NCBI GenBank assembly: GCA_050954785.1
Contig: JBPBQO010000155.1
Location: 27,220 to 91,219 of the forward strand
DNA: 64,000 bases
Source of the DNA: Lichenicola sp050954785
GTDB taxonomy: Bacteria; Pseudomonadota; Alphaproteobacteria; Acetobacterales; Acetobacteraceae
Reading direction: 5' to 3'
In this document: positions 24,094 through 33,758 of the stretch, one piece after another
Position numbering within the stretch: the first letter of the stretch is position 1
How the letters are laid out: every line of letters starts with the position of its first letter
Made by a program: the position numbers and the translations under genes
Notes under the pieces: generated by a model
What the model saw: the letters and a program-made list of their open reading frames with translations, nothing else
Databases searched by the model: none
What the model was told of the DNA's origin: nothing

Positions 24094-24612
24094 ATGAGTT
24101 TGGCCGACAAGGTTAACCAGTTCGACGGCTGGCTGCTGGACCGGATCTTCCAGCCGGCGGTCGACCGGCTGCCGGAGAAGCCGTCCGGCTTCGATGTCGG
24201 CATGAGCATGCAGCTCGGCGCAGTGGTGCTGGATGCGGCATCGCTGGTCGCCATGGTGGCGACCGGGCATCTGGGCTTCGGCAACGCCATCTGGAACGTG
24301 CTGACCTGGCTTTTCGCGGCCTTCTTCTATGTCTCGATCTCGCGAATGCGGCCGCTGGTGAAGCCCGGTCATGCCAACCCGCTGCGGTTCATGCTGCAGG
24401 GCCTCCGCCCGCTCTCGATCCCCTTCGCGATCTACAGCCTGTGGATCATGATGCGTGCGCCGCCGACGCTCGAAATGGCATTGCGCTTCAACGCGCTCGC
24501 CAACTTCGTCTATGTGATCGGACTGTATTTCATCTCCTGCCAGCCGAAGCCGCCGTCCTTCCGTCGTACCGTCGTGGACTGGACGCCGCGCGAAGCCCGC
24601 AGCAAGGCCTGA
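24094..24612 (+). CDS. Membrane protein of unknown function
   Basis: Not recognised. The 172-residue product has a soluble amphipathic start (MSLADKVNQFDGWLLDRIF), then about four membrane segments: near 42-62 (VVLDAASLVAMVAT), 66-88 (IWNVLTWLFAAFFYVSI), 105-123 (PLSIPFAIYSLWIMM) and 130-149 (FNALANFVYVIGLYFI). It ends in a charged tail. Coding bias fits the neighbours. It stands alone between the rpsA terminator and convergent pbpC, so context gives no hint of function. Confidence 0.7.
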   Translation: MSLADKVNQFDGWLLDRIFQPAVDRLPEKPSGFDVGMSMQLGAVVLDAASLVAMVATGHLGFGNAIWNVLTWLFAAFFYVSISRMRPLVKPGHANPLRFMLQGLRPLSIPFAIYSLWIMMRAPPTLEMALRFNALANFVYVIGLYFISCQPKPPSFRRTVVDWTPREARSKA

Positions 24613-24648
24613 CCCAGGCCGATCGTCAGTCCGGCTTGCCCAGGGCGA

Positions 24649-26643
24649 TTACCGCACCCGCACCTTGACCTTGTCGGTCAGTCCGTCCGCGTCGATCACC
24701 GACAGCGTATAGAAGCCCGGGCCATCCGGCAGCCAGTTGACGGCGCGCCTGATCGGATGCGACGGCAACAGGCGGCCATCGACCAGGAAGCTCATCGGGC
24801 GCCGGCCGCCCATCACCCTGACCGGCACCGGACCGTCCATCGACAGCTCGGCGTCGGGCGGCGGGAACAGGATGCGCAACGACGTCTCCGCGACGACTGC
24901 GATCGGCGCTCTGGCCTCACCGGTCGTGGCGATCGACGATACCGGGCGCGGCGCTGGAGGCAGCAGCCCGAACAGCCGGGACAGCACCGGCAGTGCAGCA
25001 TCATGGCCGGTAGCGCCCTCGATCGCGGTCCCGTCGGGCCGGCCGATCCAGATCGCGCCGACATGGATCGTATCGAAACCGAGCGCCCACGCATCGCGCC
25101 CACCCCAGCTGGTGCCGGTCTTCCAGGCGACGCCATCGGGTCCGCCGTCCGGGAAGTCGCGGGTCAGCACATTGGCGACCAGGGCGGCGGCGCTGGCCTG
25201 CAGCAATGCATGTGCCGGCGTCGCACCGTCCGCCAGCAGCCGGAGCGGCCGATCGGTTCCATCCGTGGCCAGTGCCGCATAGAGTGCCGCGAGGTCGCGC
25301 ATGCGTATGCCGCCGCCGCCGAGCGCTATCGGCAGCGACGCGACCGCGCCGGCAGGCAGTACCAGCCGGGCGCCTGCGGTCTGCAGCCAGGCCACGAAGC
25401 GGACCGGCCCGAGCTGTGCCAGGAGCGACACCGCCGGCACGTTGAGGGAACGCCGAAGCGCTTCGGCTGCGGTAACCGGAGCGGTGAAGCGCCGATCGAA
25501 ATTTTCCGGCGCGTAGTCTCCGAAGTGGCGCGGCAGGTCGCTGAGTATCGTGTCGGGCCGCGCCAAGCCGTTTTGGAACGCCAGCCCGTACAACATCGGC
25601 TTCAGCGCCGAGCCGGGTGAGCGCACCGCCTCGGTCAGATCCATCGCGCCGGCGTGTTGGTTCTCGTCGCGGCGCCCGCCGTCGCGCCTCCCGAGATGAT
25701 GGCTCATCCCGGCTTGTTCATCGCCGGACACGATTGCCAGGATGTCGCGGCTGGACGCATCGGCAATCAGTGCCGCCGCACTGACGCGGTCGGGCTGGTC
25801 CTGCAGCGTGCGGGACAGCAGCGCCTCCAGCCCGGTCTGCAGCGACAGGTCCAGCGTCGTGCGGATCACCGGCCGATGCGGCAGGGTGCGGACCGCCTGG
25901 ATCGCGTGCGCCGGGAACGGGATCCGGTGCAACGGCACGGGCGAATTGTCGTTGCTGTCGCCCAGCAGGCGGTTGCGCAGCGTCAGAGCCCGCAAGGGAT
26001 GATGATCCGGCCGCAACGCTTCCGGCCGGCGCGGAATCGCCACCAGCAAAGCCGCCTGTGCCCGATCCAGGGCTGCCGGACCGATGCCGAACCAGGCCTG
26101 CGACCCGGCCTTCACCCCTTCCAGGTTGCCGCCATAGGGCGCCAGTGTCAGCCAGACCTCCAGCACGCCGTCCTTGCCCAGCCGCTCCTCGAGCTGGGTG
26201 GCGCGGAACATCTCGATCAGCTTGGAGCGAAGGGTTCGCGGCCTGGGCTCGAGCAGCCGGGCTGCCTGCATGGTGAGCGTCGAGCCGCCCGACACCACGT
26301 GGCCGGCGATGATCCATTGAAGCGCCGCCCGCGCCAGCGACGGCGGATCGATACCGGCATGCTGGCGATAGCGGCGGTCCTCAGTCCGCAGCAGCAGGTC
26401 GAGGAATACTGGCGCCACCTCCGACGGCTTGGTATCCAGCCGCCTGATCCCGCCCGGTGCCGGCAGGTCCGCGAGCAGTTGCCCGTGCCGGTCGAGCACC
26501 TCCGACCCGAGCACCTGCATCCGCGAGAGGTCCGGTGGGCACATGCGGTCCAGTATCGCCAGCGACACCGGCAGCAGTGCCGGCACCACGAACACCAGGG
26601 CCCATCGGCGCCTTACGAAGTCCGGCCTGGCAGATCCGGCCAT
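24649..26643 (-). CDS. pbpC: Penicillin-binding protein 1C
   Basis: A bifunctional peptidoglycan synthase anchored by one N-terminal membrane helix (about 14-31). The GT51 glycosyltransferase domain shows EDRRYRQHAGIDP (catalytic Glu88) and GGSTLTMQ (119-126). The transpeptidase domain has SALK (Ser345/Lys348), SLN (399-401) and KTG (508-510), all intact. A BiPBP_C-like beta domain at about 575-664 follows, as in PbpC. It starts seven bases after the alpha-2-macroglobulin gene stop in the same direction, the widely conserved pbpC/yfhM pairing. At 664 residues it is somewhat shorter than the E. coli protein (770). Confidence 0.93.
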   Translation of the reverse strand: MAGSARPDFVRRRWALVFVVPALLPVSLAILDRMCPPDLSRMQVLGSEVLDRHGQLLADLPAPGGIRRLDTKPSEVAPVFLDLLLRTEDRRYRQHAGIDPPSLARAALQWIIAGHVVSGGSTLTMQAARLLEPRPRTLRSKLIEMFRATQLEERLGKDGVLEVWLTLAPYGGNLEGVKAGSQAWFGIGPAALDRAQAALLVAIPRRPEALRPDHHPLRALTLRNRLLGDSNDNSPVPLHRIPFPAHAIQAVRTLPHRPVIRTTLDLSLQTGLEALLSRTLQDQPDRVSAAALIADASSRDILAIVSGDEQAGMSHHLGRRDGGRRDENQHAGAMDLTEAVRSPGSALKPMLYGLAFQNGLARPDTILSDLPRHFGDYAPENFDRRFTAPVTAAEALRRSLNVPAVSLLAQLGPVRFVAWLQTAGARLVLPAGAVASLPIALGGGGIRMRDLAALYAALATDGTDRPLRLLADGATPAHALLQASAAALVANVLTRDFPDGGPDGVAWKTGTSWGGRDAWALGFDTIHVGAIWIGRPDGTAIEGATGHDAALPVLSRLFGLLPPAPRPVSSIATTGEARAPIAVVAETSLRILFPPPDAELSMDGPVPVRVMGGRRPMSFLVDGRLLPSHPIRRAVNWLPDGPGFYTLSVIDADGLTDKVKVRVR

Positions 26644-26650
26644 CCCTGTG

Positions 26651-29600
26651 TCAGTCCGCAGGCAGCACGGCGATGCTGGCGCTACCCTGCCTGGCGAACA
26701 GGCCAGGCTGGTACATGTCGGCGAGATCCGCGCCCGGCATGTCGAAGCGGCCGACCGTGACGGCCCGCAACCGCACCGCGAGCCGGAAGCTCGGTGTCTG
26801 TTCGTCGAGCGTCATCACTGCAGCATAGCGGTCGTCGGCCGTAGGCAGGGCGCGCGTGACAGACAGCTTGCCAAGCCAGTCCATCCTCGGTACCGCGTCC
26901 GGACCGAGCCGGCCGATGATTTCCCAACCGGCCGGCAGGCCCTGCAGCAGCCTGACCTGATGCGCGCGGTCGGCGTTGGCCAGGCCGCCTTCCAGCAGCA
27001 GCACGAACTCGGTGTTTTGTTTCAGATGATCGAGATCCAGCGCCGTGCCGTCCGGCATGAAGAAGCGCCGACTGATGGTCATGCCCGATTTCGCTGCCGG
27101 CGGCGGCACTGCGGGAATCCCGTTGATCGACACGCTGCGCCAGATCGCCACGGTGGCGTCGTTGCGCACGCTGATTGCTCGGGCGAGCGGCAGGCTTACC
27201 AGGGCCGCCGGCGATTGGGCCTTGCCGTCCACGCTGATCCGCACCGGTTCCGAGTTGCTACCTGCGGTCAGGGCCGCCGCGGCGAGCCAGGCCTGTTGCT
27301 GAGTGGTCAGCGTGTCCGGTTTCAGGTCCGCGCCGGGCAGCCGTTGCAGCACGGTCTGCAGTTCCGCGGACGGCGCGTGGTTCTCGGTGAGCAGCACGGA
27401 GATCGCCGCCTCGTCGCGCAGCGCGTCGCCATAATCGTAATCCCAGAAGCGCCGGTCGGTCGGCGCCGATGCCGCGGCGAATGCGGTATCGGCGCGGGGC
27501 TGGTCGTTGCCGATCGCCAGCGCGGCGCCGAGCTGAGCCTGGGCAAGCGGCGTCGGCAGCGTGTCCAGCGCCTCGAACAGGATCCGGGCCTGGCCGATCC
27601 GGCCCTCGCCGGCGAGCGCCAGCACGTAGAGTGCGTATGCCTGGCTCGCACGTGCCTTGGGTTTGGACGCCTGCTGTTGCAGCGACTGCGCCTCGAACTG
27701 CAGCGCATCGTGCAGGGCAGCTTCAGGTACCGTGGCGCCGGCATGCCGGGCACGCAGCAGGAACTCGGTCGTGTAGGCGGACAGCCACGGTTCGGCCTCG
27801 TCGCTGGCTGACCAGAGCCCGAACCCACCGTCGAAACGCTGCCGATCCAGTACCGCCTCGACCATGGTTTGCAGGCGAGCCGCCTGTCCGGGCAGGCGGG
27901 CGGACCCAAACGTCAGTGGCAATCCCTTGCTGGTGGCCTGTTCCAGACAGATCAGCGGATAGGTATCGAGTGCCGCCATCAGCGCGCCGGCATCGTAGCG
28001 TACCGCACTGCCGAAGCTGGCCGTCGCGACCCAACTTCCTGGAACATAGTCCGCCCCGCTGGCGATAAAGGTGCTTGTCGCGCCAGCCGGCAGCGGCTCG
28101 ATCGTGGTGGTGGTCACCCTTGGGCGGCTGGTGCGCACCGCGAGCGTATAGTCATGACGGGCGTGGAAATGCTCCGGTCCGTCTATGTCCAGATGCAGCG
28201 TGGCGGTTCCGGTGCCGGTGGCGCGCAGCATCAATGTCGGCGTCGCCTGCGCGCCCTGGGCCAGCATGATTGTCTGCGTGGCGGGCGCGTCCAGTCCGAT
28301 CGGCCCATCTGTGGCGACACGCCAGGTGATCCGTCCGGCGGGCAGCTCCAGATTGTGCAGCAGCAGGCTGGCCTGGGCGCTGTCGCCGGGCCCCAGGAAG
28401 CGCGGCAGCAGCAGTTCGGCAACCAGCTTGTCGCGCACCAGCATGTCGCTGCTGGCGGAACCGAGCCGGATACCGTTCCAGCTGACCGCCATCAGCCTCA
28501 CCTGGCCCGCGAAGTCCGGCAGCGCGAGCGGAATGTCGATGTCGCCCCGCGAGTCGGCTTGGGTCGGCTTCTGGAACAGCGACAAGATGGTCTGCGGAAT
28601 GTTCGGCTTGTCGTTCCCGCCCTCGTCGCCGCCCTGTGACAGCGCGGCGGCCTCGCCTTCGGCCGGAGCGATCAGATGTCCCCAGTCGTCACGGATATCG
28701 ATGCCCAGGGCACGTCGGCCAAGATAATGCGCGGACGGGTCCGGCGAGGCGAAGTCCGTCAGACGCAGGATTCCCTCGTCGACGGCAGCGATGCTGGCCC
28801 AGGCGCCTGCCTGCAGATGCAGGTGCACATGCGTGACGCCGCCTGGACGGGCGATGGGCGCGGCCGCGAATGCGGTGTCGAGATGTCGCGCAGCAGGATC
28901 GAGCGCCAGCCAGACCAGACCGATCGCACGATCCGGGCGCCTGGCGCCCCCGCCGGGCCGGTAGGCATGCACCGCGACATAGGCGCCCGGTCCCCAGGAC
29001 GGATCGACCTTCACGTCGAAGTCGGAGCCGGTCGCGGCCAGGTCGACATTGCGCTCCGACAGCACATGATCGGTCACCACCAGCAATGTCGCCGGACCGC
29101 CGAACGGAGCGCTGACATGGACATGCGCGGTGTCGCCGGCCTCGTAACGGGCGCGATCGGCGGAAACGTCGGCGGCGTCGGGCACGTCGGGACTGGCGGA
29201 CGAGCTCCAGCCCGACCGGAATCGCACCGAGCTGCCTGCGAGGCCGTTCACCTGGGTCATCTCCAACCGGTAGCGTCCGAAGTCGAGCCGGCGCCCGACA
29301 TGCAGCGTGCCGGACTCCGGGATCGTCACATCGCGGCTTTCCAGCGGCTCGTCGCGCCAGACCGTCTCGAACGAGGCCAGGCTGCCGCGGGTGACGAGGC
29401 GCCAGTCCGGTCGCTCGCGCACCAGGCGCAGATGCGCCGCCAGCCGGATACGGTGCAGGTCCGGGTCGACCGCAATCACGTCGAAGCCGGCCTCGCTGCC
29501 CGCATCGACCGAGTCCCGGAAGCCAGGCCGGACTCCGATCAATGGTCCGGACGGGCGGACCGGCACGTCGGCTGCCGCCCGTGCGCCGTGGCCCGACGGG

Positions 29601-31771
29601 TCGTTCACCACGACGTCGACATGCGCCTGCACCGGATGGGTGCTGTCCGGCGCGGTCGCCAGCAACAAGGCAAGGCTGGTCATTCCCTTGGCGTCGGTGG
29701 CCGGCAGATCGGCTTGCAGAGTTGCCGGGGCGAACTGCTCGTCGGTCAGCCCGATCTGGTAGCCCTTGAGTATGGACGGCGGATCTCCGCCGATGCCGAG
29801 GCTGATCGTCGCGGTCCCGGTAAGGCCCGCGGCAGGGGCGCCATACAGGAAGCGGGCGGTCACCGGCACTTGCACCGCATGGGCCGGGACCAGGCTCGCG
29901 GGCAGGGCGCCCAGCGTGACCGCCATCCGGTCCGGAACGAACGCGTCGACCTTGAATTTTGCCGAACCGACCGGCGGCTGTTTCGGATCGATCAGCAGTT
30001 CCGCGGTCCAGATGCCCGAAGCGGCCCCGTTGGAGAGGGTGGCTGCAAGATGCACGGAGGCATCGCCGGTGGCCTCTGCCGGTCCTTCGAAAAAGATCTG
30101 GCCGTTCGGACGGCGTATCCTGAACCGGACCGGCAACGTGATCGGCTGGCCGCCCGGATCACGCAGCAGCGCCATCAGCTGGACCGTCTCGCCGGGCCGG
30201 TAGATGCCGCGATCGAGCCAGACGAAACCATCGAGCGGGCCGGGCTGTGGCAGGCCGCCGGTACCGCGTCCGGACAGGTCGAACGCGGCGCTGTCCAGGT
30301 CGAGGCTGACGAAGTCGACCGGCGCGCCGGATGACGAGGCGGTGCCCTGGATGGTTGCCGGTGCCATCTCGTGCGTGCCTTGCAGCAACGGGGCGGCGAA
30401 CCGGGCGAACCCGTCCGCGCCGGTCTCGGTCTCGGCCAGGATATCGTTGTTATGTGCCAGCAGACGCAGATGCACGCCGCTGCGCGGCTGCGCGTCCGAG
30501 TAGCCGCGCACCTGGATCGCCAGCCCATCGGCTCCGCGCCAGACCGTGGGAGCCAGGTCGGTCTGCAGCACCGGCTGCACTGCCTGGGCCGAATAACGAT
30601 CGTGCCCGTCATCCGGTACTACTGCCACGGCATAGAGCCCGGGCAGGGTCATCGCATCCGCGGGAAGCGGCAGCACCACGTGCTGTCGCAGGTTTGCCGC
30701 GTAGTGCGGGATCACCGCGTGACCACTCCACACGATGCGGGCACTGTCCGTGTCGAGATTGCCGGTCACGTAGCCGTCGATCGCCGTTCCCAGCCGATTA
30801 TCCATGGTCCAGGGCTGGATAGTGCGCTCGCTGAAATAGGCGATGCGGATCTTGACCGAGGCGATGTTGGTGCTGGTCAGCACGATCCGCGGGGCCTGGC
30901 CACGTGGCAACAGGAACATGCGGTTGTCGAACGCCAGCAGTGGCTCGCGATCGCCGAGGATAAGAGCAACGACGGCGTTCTGTTTCAGGCGGACGCCGTC
31001 CCCGCCGGGCATGCCGGCCTTGATGGTGGCGGTCGTGGTATTGGCGAGCGGCAGCCCCGAGACGCAGATCTCGTCACCTTCATGGGTGATCGCAGCATCC
31101 TTGACCACCGGCGACAATGTTATCCAGTCTTCGGCATGAAAGTCGTTGCGGCGTGACGGCGGCATGCTGAAGCTGATGCAGGCTCGCGGCGGATCGGTAT
31201 CCGTCTCCGTCCGGACCTTGCGCACCATCAGGCCCGAGGCAGCACTCAGCGCAGCCAGTCGAGCCTTGTAGACGGGATTGCCGGAAGCCGCCTCGACGGC
31301 CTGTTCCAGCGCCTCGCCGGCCTGTGACGGCCGTTTCTGGGCCACCAGCGCGTCGGCCATGATCCCGAACGCGGCAGCCTTGCCGGCTGCATCATTGAAA
31401 AGGAAAGCTTGCGCCTGCCACGCCGCCTGCAAGGCGCGCGATGGATCGGAATGTGGCTGGTCCAGCTCGGCACGCGCCAGCGAGAGCCATAACTGTCCGT
31501 CAGGCTCACCCATGCCGAGCCGGTCCTCCAGCGCCGCGACTGAAGCGGAAGGATCGCGTTTCCGTTCAGCGGCCGCAGCCTCTGCTTCCGCAAGAGCCCG
31601 GCTGGCGCTGGTAGCACCTGCCGGATGCGCCTTTCGCAGCGTTTCGGCGAACAACTCGCTGTCGGTGGACAGCCCGGGCAAATCGAGATCATCCGCATGT
31701 GCCGGACCGGCGGTCATGGCGAGAAACACCGCTAGAACCAGACTGGCGGTGCGAACTGTCATCTCATCCAA
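26651..31771 (-). CDS. Bacterial alpha-2-macroglobulin with thioester
   Basis: A very large (1706 residues) periplasmic protease trap. The signal peptide covers about residues 1-26 (ends GPAHA) and lacks the lipobox cysteine that anchors E. coli YfhM, so the protein is probably soluble; ATG 31762 is an equally good start. MG-type beta domains run through the first two thirds. The bait region should lie in the middle. The thioester CLEQ is intact at 1275-1278 and is followed by the alpha/alpha-toroid (repeated helices with Trp/Leu pairs) and a C-terminal receptor-like domain. The partner PbpC gene follows by seven bases. Families of this kind are thought to protect the wall-repair site from proteases. 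Confidence 0.9.
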   Translation of the reverse strand: MDEMTVRTASLVLAVFLAMTAGPAHADDLDLPGLSTDSELFAETLRKAHPAGATSASRALAEAEAAAAERKRDPSASVAALEDRLGMGEPDGQLWLSLARAELDQPHSDPSRALQAAWQAQAFLFNDAAGKAAAFGIMADALVAQKRPSQAGEALEQAVEAASGNPVYKARLAALSAASGLMVRKVRTETDTDPPRACISFSMPPSRRNDFHAEDWITLSPVVKDAAITHEGDEICVSGLPLANTTTATIKAGMPGGDGVRLKQNAVVALILGDREPLLAFDNRMFLLPRGQAPRIVLTSTNIASVKIRIAYFSERTIQPWTMDNRLGTAIDGYVTGNLDTDSARIVWSGHAVIPHYAANLRQHVVLPLPADAMTLPGLYAVAVVPDDGHDRYSAQAVQPVLQTDLAPTVWRGADGLAIQVRGYSDAQPRSGVHLRLLAHNNDILAETETGADGFARFAAPLLQGTHEMAPATIQGTASSSGAPVDFVSLDLDSAAFDLSGRGTGGLPQPGPLDGFVWLDRGIYRPGETVQLMALLRDPGGQPITLPVRFRIRRPNGQIFFEGPAEATGDASVHLAATLSNGAASGIWTAELLIDPKQPPVGSAKFKVDAFVPDRMAVTLGALPASLVPAHAVQVPVTARFLYGAPAAGLTGTATISLGIGGDPPSILKGYQIGLTDEQFAPATLQADLPATDAKGMTSLALLLATAPDSTHPVQAHVDVVVNDPSGHGARAAADVPVRPSGPLIGVRPGFRDSVDAGSEAGFDVIAVDPDLHRIRLAAHLRLVRERPDWRLVTRGSLASFETVWRDEPLESRDVTIPESGTLHVGRRLDFGRYRLEMTQVNGLAGSSVRFRSGWSSSASPDVPDAADVSADRARYEAGDTAHVHVSAPFGGPATLLVVTDHVLSERNVDLAATGSDFDVKVDPSWGPGAYVAVHAYRPGGGARRPDRAIGLVWLALDPAARHLDTAFAAAPIARPGGVTHVHLHLQAGAWASIAAVDEGILRLTDFASPDPSAHYLGRRALGIDIRDDWGHLIAPAEGEAAALSQGGDEGGNDKPNIPQTILSLFQKPTQADSRGDIDIPLALPDFAGQVRLMAVSWNGIRLGSASSDMLVRDKLVAELLLPRFLGPGDSAQASLLLHNLELPAGRITWRVATDGPIGLDAPATQTIMLAQGAQATPTLMLRATGTGTATLHLDIDGPEHFHARHDYTLAVRTSRPRVTTTTIEPLPAGATSTFIASGADYVPGSWVATASFGSAVRYDAGALMAALDTYPLICLEQATSKGLPLTFGSARLPGQAARLQTMVEAVLDRQRFDGGFGLWSASDEAEPWLSAYTTEFLLRARHAGATVPEAALHDALQFEAQSLQQQASKPKARASQAYALYVLALAGEGRIGQARILFEALDTLPTPLAQAQLGAALAIGNDQPRADTAFAAASAPTDRRFWDYDYGDALRDEAAISVLLTENHAPSAELQTVLQRLPGADLKPDTLTTQQQAWLAAAALTAGSNSEPVRISVDGKAQSPAALVSLPLARAISVRNDATVAIWRSVSINGIPAVPPPAAKSGMTISRRFFMPDGTALDLDHLKQNTEFVLLLEGGLANADRAHQVRLLQGLPAGWEIIGRLGPDAVPRMDWLGKLSVTRALPTADDRYAAVMTLDEQTPSFRLAVRLRAVTVGRFDMPGADLADMYQPGLFARQGSASIAVLPAD

Positions 31772-31968
31772 CCCCGGAACGATTCGGCACCCTGCCGACC
31801 GATGATCGAGGTTAAATCATTCCGCTGCCGAACGAAATCTGTAGATACCGGGTGACTGCTTCAGCAATGGATGTAGCGACCTGTGCCGAAGCAATGCACG
31901 TTGAACCGCCGTCGACCGAGCGCCACGCGGAGCCAGCAGCAAAGCGTGACATGACGCCGCCGGGTAAC

Positions 31969-33285
31969 TCAGTCTTTTAGGGTCCGGACGTATTTCAAAC
32001 GTATGGCGATGATGGCGCCGCCGACTACGAGCCATAATCCCCACCACAGGATCAGCCTCGGGTTCAGGTCGCGCAGCAGCAGCGCGATAGTGACGCCTTG
32101 CGATGCGATCGCCAGCACTGAGACGAACAGCAGCACGCCGACCGGCAAGGCCAGCGGAGATGCCCGGTAGGCGGCGGGGTCCGACCGGGCGTTCAATGGC
32201 GCACAGGCGATCGACAGGATCGCGGACAAGCTGGCACCCAATCCGCTGACCCGGATGATGCTGGCGACGTCCAGCCCGGCTAACAACGGGACCGCTCCGA
32301 TCGCCCCCAGCAGCAGAAGCGGCCAGACCGGTACGCCCCTTGCGGTTGTTTTCCCGAAGGCCTGCGGCAGCCATCCGTCCTGAGCCGCCATCAGGATGCT
32401 CCGGCTGCCCCACAGCATGTGCGCGTTCATGATCCCCAGCATGCTGACGATGCCGGCACCCAGTTCGAACAACGCCAGGGGCACCGGCCGCATCACCGAT
32501 GCCGCCACCGCCGTCAGCGACCATTCGCCCGTGCCGGGCGACGGCACGCCTGCGGCGACCAGCGTCACCATCACGTAGAGCAGCGCCGCACAGACCGTCG
32601 CGCCAAGGATCGCCACAGGAATGTCACGCCCGGGCCGTCGCATTTCTCCGGACAGTTCCGAGACCAGCGTCGCGCCGCTGATCGGGAACGTCAGCAGTGC
32701 CGCCGCCGACAACAGGCCGTGCCATCCGTGCGGCAGCAGGTCGGTCAGCCGTGCCGGCTCGATGTGCGGCGCGCCGGCCAGGACAAGCCCGAGCAGCGAC
32801 AGCACGACGGCGGAGGTAATGACAATGCCCGCCCGCGCCGACACGCCGGTCCCGAACAGGTTCAGCGCCAGCACCGAGCCGAGTGCGGCGAGCCCACCTG
32901 CGCGGGCCGGCACGTAGGGCACCAGCGCATGCAGCGTTGTCCCGAACGTGACCGCATAGGCGGCCAACCCGACATGAGTGCTCAACACCATCCAGAAAGC
33001 GATGAACCCGGCCGGGGCGCCAATGAACCGGCTCGGCCACCGATACAGGCTTCCGGACATCGGTCGGGCGGCGCCCAGTACCGCATACGGAAGACTGACC
33101 AGTAGCACCACGATGCAGGCAAGCAGATAGGCCGGTGCAGCTCCCGCACCGGCAAGCCCGACCGCGGTTCCCGTCAGCACAATCACGCCACCGCCGATCA
33201 CCTGCTTCAGGGACAGGCAGAACGCCATCGGCAGTGTCAGGCTCGCCTTCAGCCCTTGCAGGCCGGGGTCGGCAGCGTCGGACAT
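31969..33285 (-). CDS. APC-superfamily permease (amino acid/amine transporter)
   Basis: An inner-membrane transporter of 438 residues with about 12 hydrophobic segments. The first helix carries the unwound GGG motif (KQVIGGGVIVLTGTA, about 26-40) found in APC antiporters and symporters, and SGATLVSELSGEMRRPGRDIP matches the conserved TM6-loop. The start at 33285 (MSDAADPG) is preferred over an ATG 51 bases upstream. It precedes the alpha-2-macroglobulin gene by 197 bases, so it need not be in the same operon. The transported substrate cannot be told from sequence. The 264 bases upstream to 33549 hold no gene and presumably its promoter. Confidence 0.82.
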   Translation of the reverse strand: MSDAADPGLQGLKASLTLPMAFCLSLKQVIGGGVIVLTGTAVGLAGAGAAPAYLLACIVVLLVSLPYAVLGAARPMSGSLYRWPSRFIGAPAGFIAFWMVLSTHVGLAAYAVTFGTTLHALVPYVPARAGGLAALGSVLALNLFGTGVSARAGIVITSAVVLSLLGLVLAGAPHIEPARLTDLLPHGWHGLLSAAALLTFPISGATLVSELSGEMRRPGRDIPVAILGATVCAALLYVMVTLVAAGVPSPGTGEWSLTAVAASVMRPVPLALFELGAGIVSMLGIMNAHMLWGSRSILMAAQDGWLPQAFGKTTARGVPVWPLLLLGAIGAVPLLAGLDVASIIRVSGLGASLSAILSIACAPLNARSDPAAYRASPLALPVGVLLFVSVLAIASQGVTIALLLRDLNPRLILWWGLWLVVGGAIIAIRLKYVRTLKD

Positions 33286-33549
33286 TGGTGTGCGACCCTG
33301 TCTGTTCGGGCAGCATAGTTGCTGCCAACAGACCAACGTCGAAACGACCTTTCGATCGCCAGTCTGACCCGATCAATGTCGCGTCATGGACCGATGATTC
33401 TGGACTTGCTTACGCAACGTTCATATCGCGTATTCGAAGGCGATGGATCCGAAACAGACGACTGTCAGTTAGTGCAGGGTTCCGCGCAAAGATCGATACC
33501 GTCGCAGGCAACCGGGCTGGAATCGATCGTCACGCGATGCGGCTCCGTC

Positions 33550-33711
33550 TCAGAAGTCGATGCAGCGGCCCTTGACGGTCCAGTCGCCATAGCGGGTCGG
33601 CTCGAGTCCTTTCGGACCGCCGATCTCCGGCTCGGCCGGCGCTTTCTCGGCGGTTGGTTCGCTCGTGGCGGGGACGAGGGGGTCGGACTGGGTATCTGTA
33701 TCGTTGCTCAT
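33550..33711 (-). CDS. DUF1674 small protein (SDHAF4-like)
   Basis: A 53-residue protein whose C-terminus, EIGGPKGLEPTRYGDW..KGRCIDF, is the near-invariant DUF1674 signature shared by alphaproteobacteria and the mitochondrial succinate-dehydrogenase assembly factor 4. The N-terminal half is low-complexity and acidic. The true start is 33711 (MSNDTDTQ); the open frame extends upstream but only into cytochrome-c maturation sequence. It begins 47 bases after the ccmI stop and may be cotranscribed. By homology it would help SdhA flavinylation or assembly; no sdh gene lies nearby, so this is family inference. Confidence 0.88.
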   Translation of the reverse strand: MSNDTDTQSDPLVPATSEPTAEKAPAEPEIGGPKGLEPTRYGDWTVKGRCIDF

Positions 33712-33758
33712 CAGGTCGACATAGGTATTGCGGTCCGGTGCTGCGAGGCCATCAGCAT

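Noticed and set aside
28676..30334. A 552-residue plus-strand frame inside the alpha-2-macroglobulin gene
   Set aside because: Shadow frame with no motifs; the minus-strand gene has signal peptide and thioester.
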